Assembly (NCBI GenBank): GCA_903906635.1
Contig: CAIVLE010000130.1
Coordinates: 1-32,829, forward strand
From: an uncultured Burkholderiales bacterium
GTDB taxonomy: Bacteria; Pseudomonadota; Gammaproteobacteria; Burkholderiales; Burkholderiaceae_C
Length of the DNA: 32,829 bases
Reading direction: 5' to 3'
In this document: positions 16,968 through 25,640 of the stretch, piece after piece
Layout: every line of letters starts with the position of its first letter
Position numbering within the stretch: position 1 is the stretch's first letter
Made by a program: the position numbers and the translations under genes
The notes under the pieces: model-generated
Database searches by the model: none
What the model was told of the DNA's origin: nothing
The model's input: the letters and a program-made list of their open reading frames with translations, nothing else

Positions 16968-17864
16968 TCAGTGTTCTTCGGCTGGTGCGTTGGGGGCAGC
17001 CCGTGCTCGCAGCAAGGTAGAAGCCATGCCGCTGAGCACAATCAAGGCCATACCCGCCCAGCCCATCCAAGCAATGTCGTCGCCAAACAGCAGCAAGCTG
17101 TACAGAGCAGCAAAGACGATGCCCGAGTATTGCAAATTGGCCACCACCAACGTGGCACCCTGACTGTAGGCACGGGTGAGACACAGCTGACCCAAAGATG
17201 CAAACACCCCTACCGGTAACAACCAGATGGCCTGCTGCCAGTCCCAGGGTGAAACACCGTCAAATACCATCACCGCGCCGCCCGCCAGAGCTGTCCCAAT
17301 GGCAAAGTAAAAAACGGTCCGCGTTTCTGGTTCACCCACCCGCCCCAGCGCCATGACTTGCATAAAGGCAAAGGCCGCGACAAAGCCCGACAGCAGCCCA
17401 ATCAGGCCTGCAAAAATTTGGTTTTGCTCGATGGTTGGGCGCAGCATCATCACCACGCCTGCAAAGCCTGTCAGCACCGTGATGGCCAGCGGGCCCTGGG
17501 AGGCGGCACTTTGTCCATCCTGTGGGTTCCAGTTGAGCAAGGCCCCGCCCACCAAAAAAGCGGCCACCCAGACGCCACTCATGTAGTTCAGGGTCATGGC
17601 AGTGGCCAGGGGCAGATGGGCAATGGCGTAAAACCAAGACCCCAGCGACAGCACCCCGACCGCTGATCGCCACATATGCATGCCGGGGTAGCGCGTGCGC
17701 AAAGAGATGCCTTGCTGTTTGGCAATCACCGCCAAAAATACAATGCCAACCAAGCCTCGGTAAAACACCAGCTCCGCCGGGCTGAAGTGGGCGGATGCAA
17801 ACTTCACGCACACGCCCATGGTGGCGAAGAAGGCTGCGCCCAGCAGCATCCACAGGGCTTGCAT
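16968..17864 (-). CDS. EamA-family (drug/metabolite superfamily) transporter
   Basis: The 298-residue protein has ten predicted membrane helices as two EamA repeats (about 1-135 and 150-290). Typical signatures are LGAAFFATMGVCVKFAS, the ELVFYRGLVG motif after helix 1-2, and in the second half GVFASLGQLCLTRAYSQGATLVVANLQYSGIVFAALYSLLLFGD. The family exports amino acids, purines or other metabolites; the substrate is unknown. It starts 3 bases after the Rieske oxygenase stop and ends 22 bases before sseA, so the three are probably one transcript. Confidence 0.92.
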   Translation of the reverse strand: MQALWMLLGAAFFATMGVCVKFASAHFSPAELVFYRGLVGIVFLAVIAKQQGISLRTRYPGMHMWRSAVGVLSLGSWFYAIAHLPLATAMTLNYMSGVWVAAFLVGGALLNWNPQDGQSAASQGPLAITVLTGFAGVVMMLRPTIEQNQIFAGLIGLLSGFVAAFAFMQVMALGRVGEPETRTVFYFAIGTALAGGAVMVFDGVSPWDWQQAIWLLPVGVFASLGQLCLTRAYSQGATLVVANLQYSGIVFAALYSLLLFGDDIAWMGWAGMALIVLSGMASTLLRARAAPNAPAEEH

Positions 17865-17867
17865 GGG

Positions 17868-19001
17868 CTATGACGTGCTGGCGAAGTTCAGCTTGCCGCG
17901 GTACCACTCATGGAAGTGTTGCATGCCATCTTCCATCGGACTTTGGTAGGGACCGACTTCGTTGTCACCGCGTTGCATCAAGGCTTTGCGTCCAGCATCC
18001 ATGCGCTCTGCAATTTCATCGTCTTCGATGCACGTTTCCATGTAGGCAGCTTGTTGCGCCTCCACAAACTCACGTTCAAAAGCGACGATCTCTTCCGGGT
18101 AGTAAAACTCCACCATGTTGAGCGTTTTGCTCGGGCTGATGGGGTGCAGCGTGGAGACGGTCAGCACATGGGGATACCACTCCACCATGATGTGAGGGTA
18201 GTAGGTCAGCCAAATGGCACCTTGTTCAGGCAATTGACCGTTGCGGTATTTCAGCAGCACCTCATGCCATTTTTGGTAGGTGGGGGAGCCCGGGGTACCA
18301 AACCCGCCGGACACGCCCACGGTTTGTACCGAGTAGTTGTCTTTGAATTCCCAGCTCAGATCATCGCAGGTGACAAATTGCCCAAGTCCAGGATGGAAGG
18401 GCCCGACGTGGTAGTCCTCCAGATAGACCTCGATGAAGGTTTTCCAGTTGTAGTTGCACTCGTGCAACTCCACGCGGTCCAGAGCAAAGCCTGTGAAGTC
18501 CAAGGCGGCGCGTGGCCCCATGTGGGCCAAGTCGGCTTGGACATCTACCCCGTTGTCTTCAAACAGCAAACCATTCCACTCACGCAGTTTGTAGTTGTGC
18601 AGGTTCAAACAAGGGTCTTGCGAGAAATGAGGCGCTCCCAGCAATTGGCCCGAAGGGGAATAGGTCCAGCGGTGAAGCGGGCAAACCAAGTTACCCCCGG
18701 CTGTGCCCGGGCCTTGGGCGTTGAGTGACCCGCGACCTTTGAGCATCACGGCCTGGCGGTGGCGGCACACATTGGAGATAAGTTCCACGCCTTGTGCCGA
18801 ACGCACCAAAGCGCGTCCTTCGCCCTCATGGGGTAGGGCGTAGTAGTCGCCCAATTCGGGCACAGCAAGTTGGTGACCCACATAACGGGGGCCGAGCTGA
18901 AAGATGGTCTCCAGTTCACGCTGAAACAGCGCTTCTTCGAAATAACTGGTAACTGGTAGTTGGCTAGATGCCTGCTGCAGTTGAAGACTTAAATCAGACA
19001 T
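17868..19001 (-). CDS. Rieske non-haem iron oxygenase, alpha-subunit type
   Basis: The 377-residue protein has an N-terminal Rieske [2Fe-2S] domain: C79-x-H81 (CRHRQAVMLKG) and C107-x2-H110 (CPLHRWTYSPSGQL). The catalytic domain has a mononuclear iron site in NWKTFIEVYLEDYHVGPFH with His198 and His203; a nearby Glu or Asp (E191, E195 or D196) may bridge the two metal centres. This is the ring-hydroxylating oxygenase alpha family, which also contains choline, carnitine and glycine-betaine monooxygenases. No beta subunit or reductase is adjacent, so electrons must come from a partner encoded elsewhere. The substrate is unknown. The gene is divergent from xseB-ispA-dxs and leads the operon with the EamA transporter and sseA. 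ATG at 19001 is the only good start, with a weak AGG upstream. Confidence 0.93.
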   Translation of the reverse strand: MSDLSLQLQQASSQLPVTSYFEEALFQRELETIFQLGPRYVGHQLAVPELGDYYALPHEGEGRALVRSAQGVELISNVCRHRQAVMLKGRGSLNAQGPGTAGGNLVCPLHRWTYSPSGQLLGAPHFSQDPCLNLHNYKLREWNGLLFEDNGVDVQADLAHMGPRAALDFTGFALDRVELHECNYNWKTFIEVYLEDYHVGPFHPGLGQFVTCDDLSWEFKDNYSVQTVGVSGGFGTPGSPTYQKWHEVLLKYRNGQLPEQGAIWLTYYPHIMVEWYPHVLTVSTLHPISPSKTLNMVEFYYPEEIVAFEREFVEAQQAAYMETCIEDDEIAERMDAGRKALMQRGDNEVGPYQSPMEDGMQHFHEWYRGKLNFASTS

Positions 19002-19051
19002 GGGTGACCTGACCTAAAGACTCCCCACAGGGAGGGGGTATGACAAAAATA

Positions 19052-19071
19052 AATCGACCCTAGAGTCGATT
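19052..19071. promoter_or_regulatory. Inverted repeat, possible operator
   Basis: AATCGAC (19052-19058) and GTCGATT (19065-19071) are perfect 7-base arms around CCTAGA, in the divergent region between the Rieske operon and xseB. This symmetry suits a dimeric regulator, but no regulator is nearby. Confidence 0.4.
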
Positions 19072-19096
19072 AAACGATGCCCATTGTACCTTTTGG

Positions 19097-19117
19097 GCTC
19101 TCGCACTCTTTGAGAGC
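19097..19117. promoter_or_regulatory. Second inverted repeat upstream of the xseB promoter
   Basis: GCTCTC (19097-19102) and GAGAGC (19112-19117) flank a 9-base spacer, five bases before TAAAAT (19122-19127), a possible -10 element of xseB-ispA-dxs. It would overlap the polymerase site. Confidence 0.3.
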
Positions 19118-19172
19118 TGCCTAAAATACAAGTCTGTCAGACCTTTTTCATATTTGAAAACCCACACATCTC

Positions 19173-19415
19173 ATGCCTAAGGCAAACCCATCTCCCCACA
19201 CACACGCTGCGCCCACCAGCTACGAGGCTGCTTTGCAAGAGCTTGAGGGCTTGGTCCAGCAGATGGAGTCGGGCCAGCTGCCTTTGAATCAATTGTTATC
19301 AGGCTACCAACGCGGCGCCGAACTTTTGACTTACTGTCGAGCTCAGTTGGATGCCGTTGAGCAGCAAATCAAAGTGCTCGATGATGGTGTTTTGAAACCT
19401 TGGACATCGGCTTGA
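19173..19415 (+). CDS. xseB: Exodeoxyribonuclease VII small subunit
   Basis: The 80-residue protein carries the XseB core [37 protein letters not shown]...L, a helical hairpin that binds the XseA catalytic subunit. Exonuclease VII degrades single-stranded DNA from both ends. The N-terminal 15 residues are a poorly conserved His/Pro-rich extension. It is the first gene of xseB-ispA-dxs, an arrangement widely found in proteobacteria; ispA begins 11 bases after its stop. Confidence 0.96.
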   Translation: MPKANPSPHTHAAPTSYEAALQELEGLVQQMESGQLPLNQLLSGYQRGAELLTYCRAQLDAVEQQIKVLDDGVLKPWTSA

Positions 19416-19426
19416 GGAGTGTGCAG

Positions 19427-20341
19427 ATGACACCCAATGCGTTTGATTTGGACTCTTGGAGCGACCAGTGGTTGGGGCGAGTAGAACAAGCTTTGTCCGA
19501 TTGGATCCACCCACAAGCTCCCGCTGGACTGGGACAGGCCATGCGTTATGCCGTCTTGGATGGCGGCAAAAGGTTGCGTCCCTTGTTGGTCTGGGCTGCA
19601 CGTCAAGCGGTGGCCGGCGAGTCGGGTGATGCTGCGCTGGATGAGGCCGCTTTGCGAGCCGCATGTGCGGTGGAATTGATTCATGCTTACTCATTGGTGC
19701 ATGACGACATGCCGTGCATGGACAACGACGTGCTGCGCCGGGGCAAGCCCACTGTGCATGTGCAATTTGGTCAAGCCCAAGCGTTGTTGGCTGGAGATGC
19801 CTTGCAGGCCTTGGCCTTTGAACTGCTCACGCCTGATGCGTCTGTTATCGATGACCATGTACAAGCGCGTTTGTGTCGTTTGCTTGCTAGCGCAGCCGGT
19901 CATGCCGGCATGGCTGGCGGTCAAGCCATTGACTTGGCCAGTGTGGGGATGCGTTTGAACGAAGACCAGTTGCGGCACATGCACCGTTTGAAAACTGGCG
20001 CACTGCTGGAGGCCAGCGTGATGATGGGTGCGGCCTGTGGTTCACCCAGCGCTGAAACCTTAGCTGCCTTGCAAGGTTATGGCCAAGCGATCGGCTTGGC
20101 TTTCCAAGTGGTGGATGACATTTTGGATGTCACGGCAGACTCCAACGTTTTGGGTAAGACAGCGGGCAAAGACGCTGCCAATGACAAACCCACCTATGTC
20201 TCTTTGTTGGGCTTGGCGCCTGCGCGAGAGTATGCCCAAACGTTGCTGGACCAAGCCTTGGCTTCACTCAACAAGAGCTCCTTGACCCACACCCAAGCGC
20301 TGACTGCAATCGCGCAGCGGGTGGTGAACCGAAACACCTGA
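19427..20341 (+). CDS. ispA: Farnesyl diphosphate synthase (polyprenyl synthetase)
   Basis: The 304-residue prenyltransferase has both aspartate-rich motifs: DDMPCMD (93-99) and DDILD (230-234), which bind Mg-diphosphates. GGKRLRP (46-52) and [10 protein letters not shown] (189-198) are also family hallmarks. It condenses isopentenyl diphosphate with dimethylallyl and geranyl diphosphate. The two-residue insert in the first motif fits the IspA (farnesyl) type. ATG at 19427 has GAGGAG at 7-base spacing. It is followed by dxs after 4 bases, so precursor supply and chain assembly are co-expressed. Confidence 0.96.
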   Translation: MTPNAFDLDSWSDQWLGRVEQALSDWIHPQAPAGLGQAMRYAVLDGGKRLRPLLVWAARQAVAGESGDAALDEAALRAACAVELIHAYSLVHDDMPCMDNDVLRRGKPTVHVQFGQAQALLAGDALQALAFELLTPDASVIDDHVQARLCRLLASAAGHAGMAGGQAIDLASVGMRLNEDQLRHMHRLKTGALLEASVMMGAACGSPSAETLAALQGYGQAIGLAFQVVDDILDVTADSNVLGKTAGKDAANDKPTYVSLLGLAPAREYAQTLLDQALASLNKSSLTHTQALTAIAQRVVNRNT

Positions 20342-20345
20342 CCTT

Positions 20346-22208
20346 ATGCCTTCTTTGTTGTCTTCCATCCAAACGCCAGCAAATTTGCGGGCTCTGTCGC
20401 GACAACAGTTGAGACCATTGGCTGATGAGCTGCGTACTTTTTTGCTCCACAGCGTGGCTCAAACCGGGGGTCACTTGAGCTCCAACTTGGGCACGGTCGA
20501 GTTGACGGTGGCCTTGCATTACGTCTTCAACACTCCCGATGACCGCGTGGTGTGGGATGTGGGCCATCAAACCTATCCACACAAAATTTTGACCGAGCGG
20601 CGCGACCAAATGGCGTCTTTGCGCCAGCGTCACGGCCTGAGTGGATTCCCCAAGCGAGATGAAAGTGTGTACGACGCGTTTGGTACGGCGCATTCGTCCA
20701 CCAGCATCTCTGCTGCCTTGGGCATGGCCGTGGCCTCGCAGCAAAAAGGCGAGCAGCGCCATGCCATTGCCGTCATTGGCGACGGTGCCATGACAGCCGG
20801 CATGGCCTTTGAAGCGCTCAACAACGCCGGGGTGAGCAACGCGCGTTTGTTGGTCATCTTGAACGACAACGACATGTCGATCAGCCCCCCGGTGGGGGCC
20901 TTGAATCGCTACTTGGCCCAACTCATGAGTGGGCGCTTTTACACTGCGGCCAAAGAAGTGGGCAAGCAAGTCCTCAAAGGCGCTCCCCCGTTGTTTGAGT
21001 TGGCCAAGCGCTTTGAAGAACATGCCAAAGGCATGGTGGTGCCTGCCACCTTGTTTGAAAAATTTGGTTTCAACTACATCGGACCGATCGATGGTCATGA
21101 CCTGGACTCGTTGATCCCTACGCTTGAAAACATCAAGCACTTGGAAGGTCCACAGTTCCTGCATGTGGTTACCAAAAAAGGCCAAGGCTATGACTTGGCT
21201 GAAGCCGATCCTGTGGCTTACCATGGTCCCGGTAAATTCGATCCCGCGGTGGGTTTGACCCCGCCCGCTACACCCCCCAAAACCACCTTCACCCAGGTGT
21301 TTGGTCAGTGGTTGTGTGACATGGCCGAAAAAGATCCGCGGCTGGTAGGCATCACACCGGCTATGCGTGAAGGCTCTGGCATGGTGGCGTTTCACCAGCG
21401 CTTTGCTGATCGCTATCACGATGTGGGCATTGCCGAGCAACATGCACTGACCTTCGCTGCAGGCATGGCCTGCGAGGGCGTCAAGCCGGTGGTGGCTATT
21501 TACTCCACCTTTTTGCAGCGCGCCTATGACCAGTTGATCCATGATGTGGCTTTGCAAAAGTTACCCATGGTGCTGGCGCTGGATCGTGCGGGCATTGTGG
21601 GTGCGGATGGCCCCACCCATGCGGGCTTGTACGACATCGCATTTTTGCGTTGCGTTCCCCATGTGAGCATTGCCTGCCCGGCTGATGAAAACGAATGCCG
21701 CCAGTTGCTCACCACCGCGTACCAGCAAGACCACTGCGTGGCCGTGCGTTATCCGCGTGGTGCAGGGGCCGGTGTGCCGGTGCAAAAAAGCTTGGACGGC
21801 TTGCCTTTTGGCAAAGGAGAAATTCGTCGCCAAGGGCATCGTGTGGCCATCTTGGTCTTTGGAACACTGCTTTATCAAGTGCTCCCAGTCGGACAAGCTT
21901 TGGACGCCACCGTGGTCAACATGCGCTGGGCCAAGCCCTTGGATATGGAGTTGCTGGCGAGCGTGGCAGCGAGTCACGATGCACTGGTCACTGTTGAAGA
22001 AGGTGCGCTCATGGGGGGGGCGGGCTCTGCTGTGTTGGAGGCGTTGCAGCACCTGCGCTTGCTCAAACCCGTGTTGACACTGGGCGTACCTGACGTTTTC
22101 ACAGAGCACGGCGACCCGGTGAAGTTGCTGGGCGAACTGGGCTTGGATGCTTCAGGCATTGAGGCTTCGATCACCCAGCGCTTTGGCAAAAACCTCTCAG
22201 GCATTTGA
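20346..22208 (+). CDS. dxs: 1-deoxy-D-xylulose-5-phosphate synthase
   Basis: The 620-residue length is typical. Thiamine-diphosphate features are His43 in [14 protein letters not shown], His74 in [13 protein letters not shown], and the Mg/TPP motif [18 protein letters not shown] from 145 with LNDNDMSIS. The pyrimidine-domain block [20 protein letters not shown] contains the catalytic Glu. It joins pyruvate and glyceraldehyde 3-phosphate to make DXP, the first step of the MEP isoprenoid route and a precursor of thiamine and pyridoxal phosphate. It is the last gene of its operon and is followed at once by an intrinsic terminator. Confidence 0.98.
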   Translation: MPSLLSSIQTPANLRALSRQQLRPLADELRTFLLHSVAQTGGHLSSNLGTVELTVALHYVFNTPDDRVVWDVGHQTYPHKILTERRDQMASLRQRHGLSGFPKRDESVYDAFGTAHSSTSISAALGMAVASQQKGEQRHAIAVIGDGAMTAGMAFEALNNAGVSNARLLVILNDNDMSISPPVGALNRYLAQLMSGRFYTAAKEVGKQVLKGAPPLFELAKRFEEHAKGMVVPATLFEKFGFNYIGPIDGHDLDSLIPTLENIKHLEGPQFLHVVTKKGQGYDLAEADPVAYHGPGKFDPAVGLTPPATPPKTTFTQVFGQWLCDMAEKDPRLVGITPAMREGSGMVAFHQRFADRYHDVGIAEQHALTFAAGMACEGVKPVVAIYSTFLQRAYDQLIHDVALQKLPMVLALDRAGIVGADGPTHAGLYDIAFLRCVPHVSIACPADENECRQLLTTAYQQDHCVAVRYPRGAGAGVPVQKSLDGLPFGKGEIRRQGHRVAILVFGTLLYQVLPVGQALDATVVNMRWAKPLDMELLASVAASHDALVTVEEGALMGGAGSAVLEALQHLRLLKPVLTLGVPDVFTEHGDPVKLLGELGLDASGIEASITQRFGKNLSGI

Positions 22209-22213
22209 GGCCT

Positions 22214-22236
22214 TTTCACGCGGCGTGAAGTTTTTT
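22214..22236 (+). terminator. Intrinsic terminator of xseB-ispA-dxs
   Basis: TTCACG (22215-22220) pairs with CGTGAA (22224-22229) around a CGG loop, extended by a T-G pair, followed by six T (22231-22236). It starts 6 bases after the dxs stop. Confidence 0.88.
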
Positions 22237-22270
22237 GAAATTGCCGGCTCGCTGGTAGAAACCCGCGCCA

Positions 22271-22295
22271 AGTCGCTAGAGCGACTGCATACAAT
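22271..22295 (+). promoter_or_regulatory. Inverted repeat plus possible -10 element upstream of dctP
   Basis: AGTCGC (22271-22276) and GCGACT (22281-22286) flank TAGA, and TACAAT (22290-22295) is a reasonable -10 hexamer. The repeat occupies the spacer to the expected -35, so a bound regulator would compete with RNA polymerase. The leader to ATG is about 70 bases. Confidence 0.4.
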
Positions 22296-22371
22296 CCCAC
22301 CACCCTTTGAGAGAGCACTCTTTGTGTGATCTATTCATAGGACCTGTATCAACAACTCTTGGGAGTCTTTC

Positions 22372-23451
22372 ATGGACCGTCGTTCCGTTATCAAAAACGC
22401 AGGCATCGCGGGTATCTTGGCTGCAGGTGCAGCCCCTGCTGTGCATGCACAAGCCGCCATCCGCTGGCGTTTGGCTTCGAGCTTTCCCAAGTCGCTCGAC
22501 ACCATCCACGGTGCTGCCGACACGTTCGCGCGTGCCGTGAAAAACATGTCAGGCGGCAAGTTTGAAATCTCGGTGCACGCAGCTGGCGAAATCATGCCTG
22601 CCTTTGGCGTGGTTGACGGTGTGCAACAAGGCTCCATTGAAATGGCGCACACAGCGCCTTACTATTTCTTTGGCAAGGACGAAACCTTTGCCTTGGGTTG
22701 TGCCATTCCTTTTGGCTTGAACAGCCGTCAAATGACCGCCTGGATGTACGAAGGCAACGGCTTGAAGCTGATGCGCGAGTTTTACGCCAAGTACAACATC
22801 ATCAGCTTCCCGGGTGGCAACACCGGTGCTCAGATGGGTGGCTGGTTCCGCAAAGAAATCAAGTCTGTCGCTGACCTCAAAGGTTTGAAGTTCCGCATCG
22901 GTGGCTTTGGCGGCAAAGTGCTCGAGCGCTTGGGCGTGGTGCCCCAAAACATCCCTGGCGGCGATATTTATCCGGCCCTCGAAAAAGGCACTATCGATTC
23001 TGCCGAGTGGATTGGCCCTTATGACGATCTGAAGCTGGGCTTTAGCAAAGTCGCTCCTTTCTACTACTACCCAGGTTTCTGGGAGGGTGGTCCTGAGCTT
23101 GACTTTTACATCAATGACAAAGCCTTCAACGCCTTGAGCCCAGAGTACAAAGCCATCGTCGAAGCTGCAGCGGCCCAAGCCCACTCGGACATGCAAGCCA
23201 AATACGATGCACGTAACCCCGCTGCTTTGAAGCAATTGGTGGGCTCAGGCACCAAGCTGCGTGAGTTCCCCAAAGATGTGATGGCGGCTAGCTTCAAAGA
23301 AGCCATGGCGTTCTACGATGAGTTGTCTGCCAAGAACGAAAACTGGAAGAAGGTTTACGCCGACTACTCCAAATTCCGTGGCGAGCAAAACCTGTGGTTC
23401 CGCTTCACAGAAGCACGTTTTGATGCTTTTATGCAAGCGCAAAAGCTGTAA
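22372..23451 (+). CDS. dctP: TRAP transporter substrate-binding protein, DctP/TakP-like
   Basis: The 359-residue protein starts with a Tat-like signal (DRRSVIKNAGIAGILAAG, cleavage near AVHAQA), so it is probably exported folded. The mature part is a DctP-family solute-binding protein. The stretch NTGAQMGGWFRKEIKSVADL, LKFRIGGFGGKVLERLG and GGDIYPALEKGTIDSAEWIGPYDD is close to the TakP group, which binds 2-oxo acids or lactate; RIGGF carries the conserved carboxylate-binding Arg and Trp follows in AEWIGP. GGGAG precedes the ATG. Its membrane partners are probably the convergent dctQ-dctM genes, about 2 kb away on the other strand. Confidence 0.93.
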   Translation: MDRRSVIKNAGIAGILAAGAAPAVHAQAAIRWRLASSFPKSLDTIHGAADTFARAVKNMSGGKFEISVHAAGEIMPAFGVVDGVQQGSIEMAHTAPYYFFGKDETFALGCAIPFGLNSRQMTAWMYEGNGLKLMREFYAKYNIISFPGGNTGAQMGGWFRKEIKSVADLKGLKFRIGGFGGKVLERLGVVPQNIPGGDIYPALEKGTIDSAEWIGPYDDLKLGFSKVAPFYYYPGFWEGGPELDFYINDKAFNALSPEYKAIVEAAAAQAHSDMQAKYDARNPAALKQLVGSGTKLREFPKDVMAASFKEAMAFYDELSAKNENWKKVYADYSKFRGEQNLWFRFTEARFDAFMQAQKL

Positions 23452-23472
23452 CCCACGCGTTGTGTGTGCAAC

Positions 23473-23502
23473 AAAAAACCGCGCTTTAGGCGCGGTTTTT
23501 TT
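23473..23502. terminator. Bidirectional terminator after dctP
   Basis: CCGCGC (23479-23484) pairs with GCGCGG (23490-23495) around TTTAG, flanked by six A on the left and seven T on the right. It serves dctP on the plus strand and the convergent small membrane protein gene on the minus strand. Confidence 0.93.
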
Positions 23503-23518
23503 GCTTCACGGGTGGTTC

Positions 23519-24046
23519 TTACATCTGACGAAACGCTTTGAGTTCGACCGATAGGCGCTCACACTCGGCCAAGACGGTGCTGTCCGTCACATAGAAAACA
23601 GCGAACTTGCCGGCCAAGGTTCGCACGTACAAACGTGGTGCCATGAGCCACTCCAAGCCGCGAATTCGAATGAGTTTGGCAAATGCCAGGTCATCAAAAA
23701 TCATGTGCTTGTCCCAAATCCAGGTTTGATGTATGCCCTGTGCATCGATGCGCACACGGCTTTGCAGCACATGCCAGGCCGTCCACGCCAGCAAGGCCCA
23801 AGCCATGATGAACCAACCTGCTGCTTTCAAACCTGCAAGGCCGGTATCGCCACCAAATTTACCCTGCTGCCACAGGCTCAACAACCCATAGGCTGAGCCG
23901 AGGACGATCAAGCCCGTGATCGCTTGAAAGCTGCGTGAAAACGCCGCTCCCTCCAGCACCTCGGGTTGGGGCTGAAAGCCAAACGGCTCGATGCCTGGTT
24001 GGGGCAAAGGGTTCACCGCAGCGTGTGTTGGGGAATCAGGGTTCAT
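23519..24046 (-). CDS. Membrane protein with two helices and a PH-like C-terminal region
   Basis: The 175-residue protein has a Pro-rich cytoplasmic N-terminus (1-35), two membrane segments (about 40-62 and 73-95) and a C-terminal beta-rich region (SRVRIDAQGIHQTWIWDKHMIFDDLAFAKLIRI ... RLYVRTLAGKFAVFYVTDS). The order of helix pair then beta domain resembles bacterial PH-domain proteins, an inference from pattern only. Function is unknown. It sits alone between dctP and dctM, and terminators on both sides make it a separate transcription unit. A role in TRAP transport is not implied. Confidence 0.7.
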   Translation of the reverse strand: MNPDSPTHAAVNPLPQPGIEPFGFQPQPEVLEGAAFSRSFQAITGLIVLGSAYGLLSLWQQGKFGGDTGLAGLKAAGWFIMAWALLAWTAWHVLQSRVRIDAQGIHQTWIWDKHMIFDDLAFAKLIRIRGLEWLMAPRLYVRTLAGKFAVFYVTDSTVLAECERLSVELKAFRQM

Positions 24047-24057
24047 GGGACACCAAG

Positions 24058-24089
24058 AAAAAGCCCCTCACAGTTGAACCGGAGGGGCT
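24058..24089 (-). terminator. Terminator of the dctQ-dctM operon
   Basis: On the minus strand AGCCCCTC (24089-24082) pairs with GAGGGGCT (24069-24062) and is followed by a T-run (24062-24058). It lies just after the dctM stop. Confidence 0.9.
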
Positions 24090-24106
24090 AGAGAGTGGAT
24101 GACGAA

Positions 24107-25627
24107 TTATTTTTTAAATAAGTCGTCTATTTTTTTCTGCTCATCGGCAGCATTTTCGGCTGCCGTGGGTTGGCTGCCATCGAGTTTGAGTTCAGCCTCT
24201 GGCGTTTCTTGTTCAGAAGGCATCTCGATCACCACTTTGTCGAGGTCTACCTTTTCTTCTTTGTCCAAGAACATGGTGACCGTCTCGGGCACAAAGATCA
24301 CGATCACCACCAAGATCAATTGCATGATCACCCATGGAATGGCACCCATGTAGATGTCGTTGGAGCGCACCGGCTTTTCAATGCGGCCTTCTTTGAACAA
24401 CGTATCGGCAATACCGCGCAGGTAAAACAGCGCAAAACCAAACGGGGGGTGCATGAAGCTGGTTTGCATGTTCACGCACAACAACACGCCAAACCACACC
24501 ATGTCGATGCCCATCTTGTCCGCCACCGGCCCAAGCATGGGCAAGATGATGAAGGCGATTTCAAAGAAATCGAGAAAGAATGCGAGGAAGAAGATGAACA
24601 CGTTCACCACCACCAAGAATCCCACCTGACCGCCCGGCAAGCCCGACAACAGGTGCTCGACCCACTTGGCGCCATCGACGCCTTGGAACACCATCGAGAA
24701 CACGCGCGAGCCAATCAGGATGAATACCACCATGGCCGTCAAGCGCATGGTGCTGTGCATGGCTTCCCAAATCAGGTCTTTGTCCAAGCGCTTGTGCATG
24801 GCCGCCAAAATCAAGGCGCCCACACAGCCCATGGCCCCAGCTTCCGTGGGGGTAGCAATCGCGGTGTTGATACCGGGCAAGCCGCCCATGGAGCCCAACA
24901 CGGCAAAGATCAAGAAAGCCGAGGGGATGATGCCGCGCAAGCACTTGGCCCACAGGGCCCAGCCATTGAGGGTGCGGGCTTCTTTGGGTACACCGGGCAC
25001 AAATTCAGGCTTGAAAAGACCCAGGCCAAAGGTGTACAGCGCAAAAATGCCCACTTGCATCAGGGACGGGCCCCAGGCGCCTTTGTACATGTCGCCTACC
25101 GAGCGCCCCAGCTGATCTGCCATCACCACCAGCACCAAAGAGGGGGGAACCAATTGCGTGATGGTGCCCGAGGCCGCCAGCACGCCTGTGGCGTAGCGCA
25201 TGTTGTAGCCATAGCGAATCATCACGGGCAATGAGATCAAGGCCATGGCAATCACTTGGCCGGCCACGGTGCCGGTGATGGCGCCCAAAATGAAGCCCAC
25301 GATGATCACCGAGTAACCCAAGCCCCCTTTGACAGGGCCAAACAGCTGACCCATCGAGTCCAGCATGTCTTCGGCCAGGCCGCATTTTTCGAGGATCGCG
25401 CCCATGAAGGTGAAGAACGGAATGGCCAACAGCAAGTCGTTGCTGAGAATGCCAAAAATATTCAGCGGCAAATTGGCCATGAAGCTGGCGGGGAACCAGT
25501 CCATGCTGATGGCAAAAAAGCCACAAGCCAGGCCCAAAAAGGACAGCGAGAAGGCGACCGGAAAGCCGATGAGCATCGTGAGCACAAGGCCCACGAACAT
25601 GATGGGTGCGAAGTTTTCCATTTGCAT
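24107..25627 (-). CDS. dctM: TRAP transporter large permease (DctM)
   Basis: The 506-residue protein has about 12-13 membrane helices of the IT/DctM superfamily. Typical blocks are FLGLACGFFAI, IPFFTFMGAILEKCGLAEDML, GAITGTVAGQVIAMALISLP, ASGTITQLVPPSLVLVVMADQLG, TPTEAGAMGCVGALI and FLDFFEIAFIILPMLGPVADKMGIDMVWFGVL. It is the Na+-driven translocating subunit. After the last helix there is an acidic, probably disordered tail of about 50 residues (DKEEKVDLDKVVIEMPSEQ onward), longer than I expect for the family. ATG at 25627 has AAAGGA upstream. The gene follows dctQ by 13 bases. Confidence 0.95.
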   Translation of the reverse strand: MQMENFAPIMFVGLVLTMLIGFPVAFSLSFLGLACGFFAISMDWFPASFMANLPLNIFGILSNDLLLAIPFFTFMGAILEKCGLAEDMLDSMGQLFGPVKGGLGYSVIIVGFILGAITGTVAGQVIAMALISLPVMIRYGYNMRYATGVLAASGTITQLVPPSLVLVVMADQLGRSVGDMYKGAWGPSLMQVGIFALYTFGLGLFKPEFVPGVPKEARTLNGWALWAKCLRGIIPSAFLIFAVLGSMGGLPGINTAIATPTEAGAMGCVGALILAAMHKRLDKDLIWEAMHSTMRLTAMVVFILIGSRVFSMVFQGVDGAKWVEHLLSGLPGGQVGFLVVVNVFIFFLAFFLDFFEIAFIILPMLGPVADKMGIDMVWFGVLLCVNMQTSFMHPPFGFALFYLRGIADTLFKEGRIEKPVRSNDIYMGAIPWVIMQLILVVIVIFVPETVTMFLDKEEKVDLDKVVIEMPSEQETPEAELKLDGSQPTAAENAADEQKKIDDLFKK

Positions 25628-25640
25628 GATCGTGTGTCCT

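Noticed and set aside
20268-21557. Long minus-strand open frame inside dxs (about 429 codons)
   Set aside because: It is antisense to an intact dxs and shows low-complexity composition typical of a shadow frame.
24170-25234. Plus-strand open frame of about 354 codons, His- and Gln-rich, inside dctM
   Set aside because: It is the antisense of dctM membrane-helix codons, and its His/Gln/Arg-rich protein has no ribosome site or domain.
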